Origin: an uncultured Clostridia bacterium
Lineage (GTDB): Bacteria > Bacillota > Clostridia > TANB77 > CAG-508
Reading direction: 5' to 3'
DNA: 32,085 bases
Assembly: GCA_947627485.1 (NCBI GenBank)
Contig: CANQWF010000008.1
Span: 1 to 32,085 of the forward strand
Shown here: piece after piece, positions 1 through 8,603 of the stretch
How positions within the stretch are numbered: position 1 is the first letter of the stretch
How the letters are laid out: each line of letters starts with the position of its first letter
Notes under the pieces: model-generated
Told to the model about the DNA's origin: nothing
What the model saw: only the letters and a program-made list of their open reading frames with translations
The model's database searches: none
Made by a program: the position numbers and the translations under genes

Positions 1-18
1 TAGTATTTTGTTAATTTA

Positions 19-70
19 AGACATTTTTATTTGCCAACATTATAAAAATTTGAGACATTTTCACTTACCA
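19..70. repeat. Pair of 18-nt direct repeats
   Basis: Two near-copies, AGACATTTTTATTTGCCA (19-36) and AGACATTTTCACTTACCA (53-70), lie 34 bp apart and differ at three positions. Tandem short repeats of this kind are typical of the terminal region of some insertion sequences, so this may be the right end of an element lying before the window. That is inference; no transposase is visible here. Confidence 0.4.
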
Positions 71-80
71 GTCACATTTA

Positions 81-116
81 TAGCAAGTTTTATATTTATA
101 AAACTTGCTATTTTAT
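81..116 (+). terminator. AT-rich hairpin with T-rich tail
   Basis: A 12-bp perfect stem (81-92 with 99-110, starting TAGCAAG and ending CTTGCTA) closes a 6-nt loop and is followed by TTTTATTATT. It fits a Rho-independent terminator for whatever lies upstream of the window and separates that unit from metG. Confidence 0.65.
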
Positions 117-178
117 TATTATTATGATAAAATTTATAAATTGAAAAATGATTTATTGAGAGTATTTAGGAGGTTCTT

Positions 179-1765
179 ATGAGTAAAAATATTTTAATAG
201 GTGGGGCATGGCCTTATGCAAATAATTCGCTTCATTTAGGACATTTAGCAGGATTAATATCTGGAGACGTTTTAGCACGTTATCATAGATTAAAAGGTGA
301 TAATGTACTTTATGTATCAGGAACAGATTGTCATGGTACACCAATAACAGAAAGAGCAAAAAAAGAAGGAAGGTCTGCAAAAGAAATAGCAGAGCAATAC
401 CATAATGAATTTGTTAAAACATTTAATGCAATGAGTTTTTCTTATGATTTATATTCAAAAACTGAAACTGAATATCATTCAAATAAAGTTCAAGAAATAT
501 TCAAAAGATTATATGATAATGGATATATATATGAAAAAATAGAACCACAAGCATATTGTGAAAAATGCAATAAATTTTTACAGGATAGAGAAATTCAAAT
601 AAAATGTCCAGAATGTGGAGAAACTACTAAGGCAGACCAATGCGAAAATTGTGGACATACTCCTTCAATAGAAGATTTAAAAGGTGGAGTTTGCTTAAAT
701 TGTGGAAGTAAAACAATAGAAAAAGATAATAAAAATTTATATTTTGCACTATCTAAATTTCAGGATATAATTCAATCAAATACAGATAAATGTAAAAATT
801 TCTGGAGAGTAAATGCTAAAAACGAAACAGAAAAATATTTAAAACAAGGGTTAAAAGATAGAGCAGTAACTCGTGATTTAGATTGGGGAATAGAAATACC
901 TATTCCAGGATATGAAGAAAAGCGAATGTATGTATGGATAGAAGCTGTTTTAGGATATTTAACAGATACAATGAGACTATCAGAAGAAAATGGTTTTGAT
1001 TGGCAAGACTACTGGAAAGAAGGACATGATAATAAAATATATATGTGTCATGGAAAAGATAATATTGTATTCCATAGTATAATATTTAATGGATTACTTG
1101 CAGGACTAGAAGATAATTTTAAATTAGTAGATGTAATTGTTTCTACAGAATATTTAAACATAAATGATGAAAAAATCTCTAAAAGTAAAGGCAATGGTAT
1201 TACTGCTCTTGAAATGCTAGAAAAATACAATTCAGATGTATTAAGATTTCATATAATAAACAATGGACCAGAAAAGAAAGATACAAACTTTACTTTAGAT
1301 GATTTTGAAAGAACACACAATAACGAGATACTAAATAAATTTGGAAACTTGGTAAATAGAACTCTAAGATTTAAAGGATTAGAATCATTACCTAATGGAA
1401 AACTAGATGAAAATGCAAAATTAGAAATAGAAAAAACATATAAAGAAGTTGGAAATTTAATAGAAAACTTAGAATTTAAAGCTGCAACAGATAGAGTTAT
1501 GGAACTTGTAGAATATGCAAACAAATATTATGATGAAAGACAGCCATGGATTCAAAAGAAAGAAGATGAACAAGGATTTAACGATACTATATTTACATGT
1601 AGTGTTATAATAGCTAATTTATCAAATCTATTTGAGCCATTTATGCCAATTTCATGTGAAAAAATAAGACAATACTTAAATTTAGAAAAACCATCATGGA
1701 ATATGACAGAAATAAAAGATAGTATAGAACTAAAAAATATCGAACCATTATTTAATAGAATTTAG
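179..1765 (+). CDS. metG: Methionyl-tRNA synthetase
   Basis: Charges tRNA-Met and initiator tRNA with methionine in the cytosol. Class I signatures are clear: HLGH at residues 19-22 (HIGH motif) and KISKS at 332-336 (KMSKS loop). Between them is a connective insert with four CxxC-type cysteine pairs (about residues 123-177), the two-knuckle zinc form. The 528-residue length ends just after the helical anticodon-binding domain, so the C-terminal EMAP/Trbp111 tRNA-binding module found in many MetRS is absent. AGGAGG at 168-173 lies 5 nt before the ATG. It appears to start a transcription unit with tmk 19 bp downstream. Confidence 0.95.
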   Translation: MSKNILIGGAWPYANNSLHLGHLAGLISGDVLARYHRLKGDNVLYVSGTDCHGTPITERAKKEGRSAKEIAEQYHNEFVKTFNAMSFSYDLYSKTETEYHSNKVQEIFKRLYDNGYIYEKIEPQAYCEKCNKFLQDREIQIKCPECGETTKADQCENCGHTPSIEDLKGGVCLNCGSKTIEKDNKNLYFALSKFQDIIQSNTDKCKNFWRVNAKNETEKYLKQGLKDRAVTRDLDWGIEIPIPGYEEKRMYVWIEAVLGYLTDTMRLSEENGFDWQDYWKEGHDNKIYMCHGKDNIVFHSIIFNGLLAGLEDNFKLVDVIVSTEYLNINDEKISKSKGNGITALEMLEKYNSDVLRFHIINNGPEKKDTNFTLDDFERTHNNEILNKFGNLVNRTLRFKGLESLPNGKLDENAKLEIEKTYKEVGNLIENLEFKAATDRVMELVEYANKYYDERQPWIQKKEDEQGFNDTIFTCSVIIANLSNLFEPFMPISCEKIRQYLNLEKPSWNMTEIKDSIELKNIEPLFNRI

Positions 1766-1784
1766 TAATAGGAGAATTTTATAA

Positions 1785-2456
1785 ATGGGTAAATTATTTG
1801 TAATAGACGGAACAGACGCAAGTGGTAAACAAACACAATTTGAAAAATTACAAGAAAGATTAAAAAAAGAAAATATAAGTTATAAAGTAGTATCTTTTCC
1901 CAATTATGATAGTCCATCATCATCACTTGTAAAGATGTATTTATCAGGAGAATTTGGGGAACATGCAAAAGATGTAAATCCATATGTTGCTTCAACTTTT
2001 TATGCAGTTGATAGATATGCAACATATAAAAAAGATTTAGAGGATTATTATAATAATGGTGGCATTATACTTGCTGATAGATATACAACAGCAAATATGG
2101 TTCATCAAGCTGGAAAAATAGAAAATAACGAAGAAAGAGATAAATTTTTGGATTGGTTATGGGATTTTGAATTTAATTTATATAAATTACCTATACCAAC
2201 TAAAGTATTTTTCCTAAACATGCCACCAGAATATGCATTTAAATTAATGGAAAATAGAAAAAATAAATTTACAAACGACGCACAAAAAGATATACATGAG
2301 AGAGATAAAAATCACATAATAGATAGTTATAATGCAGCATGTGAAGTTGCAGATAAATATAATTGGTCAAAAATAGAATGTGTAAAGAATAATAAAATAA
2401 GAACAATAGAAGAAATACACGAAGATATATATAATCAAATTAAGAATATAATTTAA
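1785..2456 (+). CDS. tmk: Thymidylate kinase
   Basis: Phosphorylates dTMP to dTDP for DNA synthesis. The P-loop GTDASGKQ is at residues 9-16 and the DRYTT nucleotide-monophosphate-binding motif comes near residue 99. The 223 residues are slightly longer than the common ~205-215. GGAG at 1771-1774 gives a ribosome binding site 10 nt before ATG. The native codon pair GAC GGA in the N-terminus contains CGG out of frame with no frame change, a useful control for the CGG shift sites elsewhere in the window. Confidence 0.9.
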   Translation: MGKLFVIDGTDASGKQTQFEKLQERLKKENISYKVVSFPNYDSPSSSLVKMYLSGEFGEHAKDVNPYVASTFYAVDRYATYKKDLEDYYNNGGIILADRYTTANMVHQAGKIENNEERDKFLDWLWDFEFNLYKLPIPTKVFFLNMPPEYAFKLMENRKNKFTNDAQKDIHERDKNHIIDSYNAACEVADKYNWSKIECVKNNKIRTIEEIHEDIYNQIKNII

Positions 2457-2489
2457 ACAAAGCGGTCCCTTTGACCGCCCTTTGTTTAA
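2453..2489 (+). other. Long hairpin overlapping the tmk stop codon
   Basis: TTAAACAAAG CGGTC (2453-2467) pairs with GACCG and CTTTGTTTAA (2473-2489) around a CCTTT loop, with a small CC bulge. There is no T-tract after it; the nadD ribosome binding site (GAAAGGA) follows directly. It looks more like an attenuator, processing site or mobile hairpin than a full terminator. Confidence 0.6.
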
Positions 2490-2501
2490 AGAAAGGAAAA
2501 T

Positions 2502-3032
2502 ATGGAAAGGGTAGGTTTTTTTGGGGGATGCTTTAATCCACCAACTAATATACATATAAATATTGCAAATAATTTAATAAAACAGGGAAAATTAGATAAA
2601 GTAATATTTATTCCAGTTAATGATTATTATAACAAAGAAGAGTTAATTGAAGCAAAACATAGATATAACATGTTAAAAATAATTATAGGAAATCATAAAA
2701 ATTTAGAAGTTGATGATATAGAGATAAAAGAAAACAGAAAGTTATTTGCAGTTGATGCTTTTGAACTTATTGCAGATGATTATAGTAGCTATTATTACAA
2801 AGATAATATATTTATGATTATGGGATCAGACAATTATAAAAGTATGCCAACATGGAAAAATTATAGTAGAATAAAAGACAAATATAACTATATTATTATA
2901 GATAGAGATAAAAAAGAAATTTCATCAACTCAAATTAGAAAGATGATAAAAAATAATGATAGGAAAGCACTAGAATATTTGCCTAAAGAAGTATATAATT
3001 ATATAAAAGAAAATAACTTATATAAACACTAA
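2502..3032 (+). CDS. nadD: NadD-like nicotinate-nucleotide adenylyltransferase
   Basis: A small HIGH-superfamily nucleotidyltransferase. The N-terminus has GGCFNPPTNIHI (residues 8-19), the GGxFxPxHxxH-type ATP-binding motif with N-I-H in place of the usual H-x-G-H tail, and the C-terminal part has ISSTQIR, the conserved ISSTxIR adenylate-binding motif. The predicted role is adenylation of nicotinate mononucleotide in NAD synthesis. At 176 residues it is shorter than most NadD (~190-210). A related adenylyltransferase of another specificity is possible. It follows tmk after the hairpin and precedes copA by 15 bp. Confidence 0.7.
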   Translation: MERVGFFGGCFNPPTNIHINIANNLIKQGKLDKVIFIPVNDYYNKEELIEAKHRYNMLKIIIGNHKNLEVDDIEIKENRKLFAVDAFELIADDYSSYYYKDNIFMIMGSDNYKSMPTWKNYSRIKDKYNYIIIDRDKKEISSTQIRKMIKNNDRKALEYLPKEVYNYIKENNLYKH

Positions 3033-3047
3033 AAGGAGAATGGTCCA

Positions 3048-5567
3048 ATGAAAAAAGTTAGATTTGATATAGAAGGAATGACATGTAGTAGTTGTTCTTC
3101 GCATGTCGAAAAGGCAGTAAACAGATTAGAAGGAGTAAAAAATGTTAATGTTAATTTATTATCTAACAATATGATTGTGAAATATGATGAAAATATTTTA
3201 GATAATGATAAAATAATTAAAGCCGTAGTAGATGCAGGCTATGGAGCAAACGTACACAAAAACGAAAATACAGATAATAATAAAGAAGAAAATAATAATG
3301 AAAATATAATAAAAGCTATGAAGAAAAGATTAATTATATCTATCTGTTTTTTAATACCTCTTATGTATATAGCTATGAATCACATGCTAAATGAATGGTT
3401 TGGAATTCCAATTCCTATATTTATTAAAAACTTATTCCATGGAACGAAGAATGCACTAACATTTGCATTTACACAATTTTTATTAGTTCTGCCAATAGTA
3501 TATGTAAATAGAAATTACTTTATTGTTGGATATAAAAGATTATTTAAAAGAACACCAAATATGGATTCATTAATTGCAATCGGAAGCTCTGCAGCAATAA
3601 TTTATGGAATATTTGCAATATATATGATAGGCTATGGTATGGGGCATAGTAATTTAGATTTAGTAAATAAATATTCAATGGATATATATTTTGAATCAGC
3701 AGGAACTATACTAACTTTAATAACACTTGGTAAATATTTAGAGACAAAATCTAAAGGTAAAACAAGTGATGCCATTGCTAAACTTATAAACCTTGCTCCA
3801 AAAACGGCAATAGTTATTAGAAATAAAAAGGAAATTGAATTAAATACAGACGAAATTATAATAGGAGATATTATATTAATAAAACCAGGACAAAATATTC
3901 CTGTAGATGGAATTGTTATAGAAGGAGAATCTTCTATAGATCAATCAAGTATAACTGGTGAGAGTATACCTGTAGAAAAAAATATAGGTGATGAAGTTAT
4001 ATCAGGAACAATTAATAAAAACGGTTCTTTAAAAATTAAAGCAACCAAAGTTGGAAATAATACTACACTTTCGCAAATTATACAATTAGTAGAAGAAGCA
4101 TCTTCATCAAAAGCACCAATAGCAAAACTTGCAGATAAAGTAAGTGGAATATTTGTACCTTGTGTAATAATCATTGCAATTTTAGCTACAATATATTGGA
4201 TTTTAAATGGACAAAGTTTTGAATTTGCTTTAAGTATTGGAATTGCAGTTCTTGTAATTTCATGTCCATGTGCATTAGGACTTGCAACACCTGTTGCAAT
4301 TATGGTAGGTACAGGAAAAGGTGCGCAAAATGGAATACTTATAAAATCTGCAGAAAGTTTAGAAACATTGCACAATGTTAATACAGTAATCTTTGATAAA
4401 ACAGGAACAATAACAACAGGCAAGCCAAAAATTATTGATATTATTTCTAAAATAGATGAAAATGATTTACTAACAATAGCAGGAAGTTTAGAAAAAAATT
4501 CTGAGCATCCACTTGCAGAGGCAATTATGGATAGAGTACATGGCTTAGATTTAAATTTAACAGATCCAGAAGAATTTTTATCTGTTTCAGGTAGAGGTGT
4601 AAAAGGAAAAATTAAAGGCAAAAATTATCTTGCAGGAAATATAAATTTTATGAAAGAGAATAATGTTAATATAGATAACGAAACCATACAAAATAATTTT
4701 TTTGAGCAAGGAAAAACAGTAATTTATATTGCAAACGAAACAGAAATAATTGGTATATTTGCAATTGCAGACACAATAAAAGATTCAAGTAAGCAAGCTA
4801 TTGAAAAACTTAAAAGAAAAAATATAGATATATTTATGATTACAGGAGATAACAAAACAGTAGCAGAAGAAATAGGAAAACAGATAGGAATAGATAATAT
4901 AATTTCAGAAGTACTTCCACAAGATAAAGAGAGAGAAGTTTCAAAACTACAAAAACAAGGTAGAAAAGTAGCATTCGTTGGAGATGGAATTAACGATAGC
5001 CCTGCACTCGTAAAAGCAGATGTAGGACTTGCAATTGGAGTTGGAACAGACATCGCAATTGAATCAGCAGATATAGTATTAATGAAAAATAATTTACTTG
5101 ATGTTGTAACTGCAATTAACTTAAGCAAAGCAGTAATAACAAATATAAAAGAGAATTTGTTTTGGGCATTTTTTTATAATATAATTGGAATACCGGTTGC
5201 TGCAGGACTATTTTATACAAATTTTGGATTTAAATTAAGTCCTATGATAGGAGCAGCTGCTATGAGTTTAAGTTCAGTTTGTGTTGTAACAAATGCTTTA
5301 AGACTTAAGAATTTTAAATCAAAATTTAATAATGAGGAGGAAAAGAAAATGAATGAAAACAAAAAAACAATTTATATTGAGGGAATGCAATGCAATCATT
5401 GCAAAATGACAGTAGAAAAAACATTGGGAGAATTAGAAGGTATAACAAATGTAGAAGTTAATTTAGATAAAAAATGTGCTGTTATAGAAACAAACAAAGA
5501 AATAGAAGATAATATAATAAAAGATGCAATAACAGAAGCAGGATATACAGTTAAAGAAATAAAATAA
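3048..5567 (+). CDS. copA: Copper-exporting P1B-type ATPase with N- and C-terminal HMA domains
   Basis: Membrane pump that exports Cu(I) at the cost of ATP. In order: an N-terminal HMA metal-binding domain with CSSC (residues 13-16); transmembrane helices from about residue 93; the actuator motif TGES at 303-306; the metal-site CPC at 406-408; the phosphorylated DKTGT at 450-454; the HP of the nucleotide domain (SEHPLAEA); and GDGIND at 645-650. After the last membrane helices comes a linker and a second HMA domain with CNHC. That last domain is preceded by an in-frame Shine-Dalgarno and ATG (see the CopZ entry), so the gene probably encodes both the pump and a free chaperone. 839 residues is long for a one-HMA CopA because of this tail. 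Confidence 0.93.
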   Translation: MKKVRFDIEGMTCSSCSSHVEKAVNRLEGVKNVNVNLLSNNMIVKYDENILDNDKIIKAVVDAGYGANVHKNENTDNNKEENNNENIIKAMKKRLIISICFLIPLMYIAMNHMLNEWFGIPIPIFIKNLFHGTKNALTFAFTQFLLVLPIVYVNRNYFIVGYKRLFKRTPNMDSLIAIGSSAAIIYGIFAIYMIGYGMGHSNLDLVNKYSMDIYFESAGTILTLITLGKYLETKSKGKTSDAIAKLINLAPKTAIVIRNKKEIELNTDEIIIGDIILIKPGQNIPVDGIVIEGESSIDQSSITGESIPVEKNIGDEVISGTINKNGSLKIKATKVGNNTTLSQIIQLVEEASSSKAPIAKLADKVSGIFVPCVIIIAILATIYWILNGQSFEFALSIGIAVLVISCPCALGLATPVAIMVGTGKGAQNGILIKSAESLETLHNVNTVIFDKTGTITTGKPKIIDIISKIDENDLLTIAGSLEKNSEHPLAEAIMDRVHGLDLNLTDPEEFLSVSGRGVKGKIKGKNYLAGNINFMKENNVNIDNETIQNNFFEQGKTVIYIANETEIIGIFAIADTIKDSSKQAIEKLKRKNIDIFMITGDNKTVAEEIGKQIGIDNIISEVLPQDKEREVSKLQKQGRKVAFVGDGINDSPALVKADVGLAIGVGTDIAIESADIVLMKNNLLDVVTAINLSKAVITNIKENLFWAFFYNIIGIPVAAGLFYTNFGFKLSPMIGAAAMSLSSVCVVTNALRLKNFKSKFNNEEEKKMNENKKTIYIEGMQCNHCKMTVEKTLGELEGITNVEVNLDKKCAVIETNKEIEDNIIKDAITEAGYTVKEIK
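5349..5567 (+). CDS. Putative CopZ-like copper chaperone from an internal in-frame start in copA
   Basis: Inside copA, GAGGAGG (5334-5340) is followed after 8 nt by ATG at 5349, in frame with copA (codon 768). Translation from here would give a 72-residue protein that is exactly one HMA domain, with GMQCNHC metal ligands, the size of free CopZ chaperones that deliver Cu(I) to CopA. The AT-rich, EEEKK-coding linker over the ribosome binding site fits a fused or dual-use gene. The sequence shows the site and frame; independent synthesis is inference. In E. coli a free copper chaperone is made from copA by frameshifting, so a dual product has precedent, though by another mechanism. Confidence 0.6.
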   Translation: MNENKKTIYIEGMQCNHCKMTVEKTLGELEGITNVEVNLDKKCAVIETNKEIEDNIIKDAITEAGYTVKEIK

Positions 5568-5577
5568 GGGTGAAAAA

Positions 5578-6303
5578 ATGTTAAATCAATTTTCAAGAAC
5601 TGAATTATTAATTGGAAAAGATGGAGTAGAAAAACTAAAAAAATCAAAAGTAGCTATATTTGGAATAGGTGGAGTAGGCTCTTTTGTAGTGGAAGGATTA
5701 GTAAGGGCTGGAATACAAAACTTTGTACTAATTGACAACGACGAAGTTTGTTTAACAAATTTAAACAGACAAATAATTGCAACAAGAAAAACAATAGGAA
5801 AACCAAAAGTAGAGGTAGCAAAGGGAAGAATATTGGAAATAAATCCAGAAGCAAATGTTGAAATTTATCAAGAATTTTTTATGCCTGACAGTAAAGAATT
5901 ATTAGATAATACAGTAACATACATTGTAGATGCAATAGATACAGTAACAGCTAAAATAGAGTTAATTACAAGAGCAAACAAATTAAATATCCCAATTATA
6001 TCTAGCATGGGTACTGGAAACAAACTTGATGCCACTAAATTTGAAATAACAGACATATATAAGACCAGTGTATGCCCTCTAGCAAAAGTAATGAGAAAAG
6101 AATTACGTTCAAGAAATATAAAAAAACTAAAAGTAATTTACTCTAAGGAAGAACCTATAAAACTAGATGATAAATTAATGCAATCAATAAAAAATGAAAA
6201 GGATTTTTCAAATAAAAATCATATACCGGGAAGCATATCATATGTGCCATCAGTTGCAGGATTATTAATTGCAGGTGAAGTTATAAAAGATATAATAAAA
6301 TAA
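5578..6303 (+). CDS. tcdA: tRNA threonylcarbamoyladenosine dehydratase (E1/ThiF-like)
   Basis: Predicted ATP-dependent enzyme that cyclises t6A37 of ANN-decoding tRNAs to ct6A. It has the E1-like Rossmann nucleotide motif GIGGVGS (residues 29-35), the LNRQ segment conserved in this superfamily, and a GEVIKDI end typical of TcdA/CsdL. Its 241 residues match the family. AAGGGTG at 5566-5572 overlaps the copA stop and is a modest ribosome binding site, so translation may be coupled to copA. Other ThiF-like proteins (MoeB, ThiF) are less likely, since no CxxC zinc pairs are visible. Confidence 0.85.
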   Translation: MLNQFSRTELLIGKDGVEKLKKSKVAIFGIGGVGSFVVEGLVRAGIQNFVLIDNDEVCLTNLNRQIIATRKTIGKPKVEVAKGRILEINPEANVEIYQEFFMPDSKELLDNTVTYIVDAIDTVTAKIELITRANKLNIPIISSMGTGNKLDATKFEITDIYKTSVCPLAKVMRKELRSRNIKKLKVIYSKEEPIKLDDKLMQSIKNEKDFSNKNHIPGSISYVPSVAGLLIAGEVIKDIIK

Positions 6304-6356
6304 TATGGAAAAAAATAGTAATATATGATATGCTCTAAGCAAGCTAGGAGGGAAGC

Positions 6357-6932
6357 ATGAATAAAACAAAAAGAAGAATATTCAATACAGCAGTACAAAT
6401 ATTTGCAGAAAAAGGATATGACAACACAAGTGTAGAAGAAATTACTGCAATAGCTGGCGTAGCAAAAGGCTCTTTGTACTATCATTTTGAAAAAAAAGAA
6501 GACATATTTGATATGCTTTTAGAAGAAGGGTTAAACCTTTTAAAAAACAATATAGAGATAAAAACAAAAGAATGTAAAACAGCATTAGAAAAAATTAAAG
6601 AAATTACTCTAGTTCAAATAAAAGTAACAGTAAAATATGAAGCCTTTTTAAATGTTGTATTTTCTCAAATATGGGGAGAAGAAAGTAAAAATAAAAAATG
6701 TAAAAAAGCAGTATTTGAATACATAAAAATTATAGAAGAAGTAATCAAAGAAGGTATTGAAAATAATGAATTTTATGATGGTAATGTAGAAGCACTTGCA
6801 TCAGGAGTGTTTGGAATAACATGTTCTAGCCTTATATATAGACTAAAGAAAAATAGAACAGTAAACATAGATGATGTATATAATGGTTTTATTGACACAG
6901 TAGTAAGAGGAATAAGCAAAGAAATGAATTAA
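6357..6932 (+). CDS. TetR/AcrR-family transcriptional regulator
   Basis: A 191-residue one-component regulator. The N-terminal helix-turn-helix spans roughly residues 10-50, with the family-typical order IFAEKGYDNTSVEEI then VAKGSLYYHF. The C-terminal ligand domain is helical and not diagnostic of a ligand. AGGAGGG (6346-6352) lies 4 nt before the ATG. It stands alone between tcdA and a terminator; its targets are not evident and no operator-like palindrome is obvious next to its own start. Confidence 0.88.
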   Translation: MNKTKRRIFNTAVQIFAEKGYDNTSVEEITAIAGVAKGSLYYHFEKKEDIFDMLLEEGLNLLKNNIEIKTKECKTALEKIKEITLVQIKVTVKYEAFLNVVFSQIWGEESKNKKCKKAVFEYIKIIEEVIKEGIENNEFYDGNVEALASGVFGITCSSLIYRLKKNRTVNIDDVYNGFIDTVVRGISKEMN

Positions 6933-6950
6933 ATAAAAAAGTTTATTTAT

Positions 6951-6992
6951 AAAAATAGGCACCGGTTTTAAAAGACTGATGTCTATTTTTAT
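6951..6992 (+). terminator. Rho-independent terminator after the TetR gene
   Basis: AAAAATAGGCA (6951-6961) pairs with TGTCTATTTTT (6980-6990) with one G.T pair, the right arm itself ending in a T-run. The position just after the TetR stop fits termination of that gene. Confidence 0.6.
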
Positions 6993-6997
6993 TGTTA

Positions 6998-7106
6998 AAT
7001 TGTAGTTTGCATTAGGAGAATTCTAGGGACTGTCCCTAAAAATCACCAAATTTGGGGATTTTTGGGACTGTCCTGAATTCTCCGAACATCACACAAACTA
7101 TAATTT
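6998..7106. mobile_element. MITE-like palindromic element, copy 1 (109 bp)
   Basis: Terminal inverted repeats AATTGTAGTTTG (6998-7009) and CAAACTATAATT (7094-7105) enclose a nested palindrome with two GGGACTGTCC motifs and the stem CCTAAAAATC / GATTTTTGGG. A second copy is at 23391-23499, with the central ~58 bp differing by one base. The structure has no coding capacity and fits a non-autonomous mobile element or a dispersed palindromic repeat. Confidence 0.75.
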
Positions 7107-7133
7107 ATTTGATAAAAAAACATATAAAAACTA

Positions 7134-7162
7134 TTGACAAAAGAGAAAGTATAAAATACAAT
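7134..7162 (+). promoter_or_regulatory. Sigma-A type promoter for the prepilin-like gene
   Basis: TTGACA (7134-7139) and TACAAT (7157-7162) with a 17-nt spacer. The same promoter with the same spacing is repeated at 31993-32021 before a second copy of the gene start, which supports the call. Confidence 0.8.
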
Positions 7163-7207
7163 ATACATAACGAAATTAAAAGAACAAAAGATAGGAGTTG
7201 AAAACAT

Positions 7208-8599
7208 ATGAAAGATAGAAAATTAAAACCAATTGCAAACGCTGTAGGGGTCGCACCCTTGGGCGACCCGCACTTCGGAGAAAACACCTTAGAATCTTCA
7301 AAGGCATGCTCAAATCCAAATTCCAAACACCAAACGCTAACTTCCAATGTAGCAATCACACTAATAGCCTTAGTAATCACAATAATCGTAATGTTAATAC
7401 TAGTAGGAGTAACAGTAAATATAGCAATAAACGGCGGATTATTCAGCACAGCAAAACAAGCAGTAACAGACACACAGTATCATGCAGACAGAGAAATGCT
7501 ACTCTCAGCAGTAATAGGAGCAATAGGAAGTAATGCAGAAGTAGATTTTACAGAACTAGACAAAAATCTGCCAAATGGCTTTACAAAAGCTGAAGACGGT
7601 GGATATATGAGCAAAGCAGGAAATACATTCTATGTAGATAAAAATGGAAATATAACAGATGAGCCACCGAAAACAGCAGCACAATTATTTGATGTGGCAT
7701 CAGAAAAAATTGAGACAGTTAAAAGTAAACAAGATACAGACTACTTTACAACAGATGGAAAATTACACATAGGAGACTTTATAAACTACACAGCAGGAGA
7801 TTGGAAAGCAGAGGAAATAAGTGCAATAAGAACAGGAGAAATTGATAGTTTGCAAACAGCAAACGGAAAGAACGACAAACTTCCTACACAATCTTACCAA
7901 TTTGGTGGCTTTGCAGCAGGAGATAGTAGAGATGGAAATGCAAAACCGTGTAGTGATACTTATAAATATGCCAAATTTTCTGATGACAAAGATATTTCAG
8001 GCTGGAGATTATTTGATGTAGATGAAGAAGAAGGTACAATAACATTAATATCAGCAGGATGTCCAGAAGATTACTATCATGATGAAATGTATCATTGTGG
8101 ATATATAAGTGAATACATTTTATCTGGTAATATAAATGATGGATCTAGTGGTTTAGATTTAGAAAATAGTTATACAAAAAGAAGATGGAATAACTATGTA
8201 AATACAGCTCAGCATGCTGAATCAGCAAATGCGATAACAAAGAGAGATTTAGACGATTGGTATAAAAAATATATGGAAGTAGGAGATAATTTCGATTCTT
8301 ATTTGAATAATAAATTCCAGAATGTGTATGAAACAAGATATGAAAACCTAATTGACAACTATTCAGAATACTGGCTTGCGACTGGCACCGGTGGCGCGTG
8401 TTATGACGTGTTTGATGTGATTCCTTCCTCCCGCCAAGTATACAGCTACTGCGATGGTGCGCTTGGTATACGTGTCCTTGTTACTCTATCATCTGATGTG
8501 CAATTGTCGAAGAGTGGCGAGAAAACAGTCAAAAATATCGAAGATGATGAAAATCGTAGCGAGAAACCATACACATATAATGTGTGGGATATACAATAA
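7208..8599 (+). CDS. Prepilin-like surface protein with a variable C-terminal (YWLA...) domain
   Basis: 463 residues. After a ~45-residue leader comes a hydrophobic helix (TLIALVITIIVMLILVGV, about residues 56-73), the N-terminal hallmark of type IV pilin/pseudopilin-like proteins abundant in gut Clostridia. The body is rich in Asp, Gly and Thr and probably extracellular. The C-terminus has YWLATGTGG and GIRVLVTL, a pattern resembling the WLAS...GLRPVV tails of C-type-lectin-like domains. The leader is enlarged in frame by a copy of the GTCGC...GCGACCC repeat (7243-7270), so the mature protein may be little affected. AGGAG (7193-7197) is 10 nt before the ATG. DNA coding the last ~60 residues is much more GC-rich than its surroundings. 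Family assignment is by pattern; the function is unknown. Confidence 0.7.
   Translation: MKDRKLKPIANAVGVAPLGDPHFGENTLESSKACSNPNSKHQTLTSNVAITLIALVITIIVMLILVGVTVNIAINGGLFSTAKQAVTDTQYHADREMLLSAVIGAIGSNAEVDFTELDKNLPNGFTKAEDGGYMSKAGNTFYVDKNGNITDEPPKTAAQLFDVASEKIETVKSKQDTDYFTTDGKLHIGDFINYTAGDWKAEEISAIRTGEIDSLQTANGKNDKLPTQSYQFGGFAAGDSRDGNAKPCSDTYKYAKFSDDKDISGWRLFDVDEEEGTITLISAGCPEDYYHDEMYHCGYISEYILSGNINDGSSGLDLENSYTKRRWNNYVNTAQHAESANAITKRDLDDWYKKYMEVGDNFDSYLNNKFQNVYETRYENLIDNYSEYWLATGTGGACYDVFDVIPSSRQVYSYCDGALGIRVLVTLSSDVQLSKSGEKTVKNIEDDENRSEKPYTYNVWDIQ
7243..7270. repeat. GTCGC/GCGAC dispersed palindrome inside a coding region
   Basis: A 28-bp GC-rich hairpin sequence, GGGGTCGCACCCTTGGGCGA in its core, lies within the prepilin leader region in frame. 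It matches 20311-20338 with one mismatch and has a diverged relative at 31896-31925. Both other copies are intergenic. Confidence 0.8.
8377..8520 (+). other. GC-rich 3' segment of the prepilin-like gene, candidate variable region
   Basis: This stretch is about half G+C and poor in A runs, against roughly 30% G+C on both sides, and uses codons rare in the neighbours (TCC, CGC, GCG, GGC). It encodes the YWLATGTGG to LVTLSSDV tail. Position at the 3' end of a lectin-like gene, together with a hairpin just after the stop, is the arrangement of variable regions of diversity-generating retroelement targets. No reverse transcriptase or template repeat is in the window, so this is inference only. Confidence 0.35.
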
Positions 8600-8603
8600 A
8601 GTT

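Noticed and set aside
1-178. T-box or SAM riboswitch upstream of metG
   Set aside because: The leader has only a terminator hairpin for the previous unit and lacks the conserved T-box or SAM aptamer elements; there is too little sequence between the terminator and the ribosome binding site.
3941-5128. Long antisense reading frames across copA and similar minus-strand frames opposite other genes
   Set aside because: They are shadows of AT-rich coding sequence on the other strand, with no ribosome binding sites and low-complexity Phe/Leu/Ile/Ser-rich translations.
6998-7106. CRISPR-like repeats
   Set aside because: The repeats are inverted or dispersed singly, with no regularly spaced array and no cas genes.
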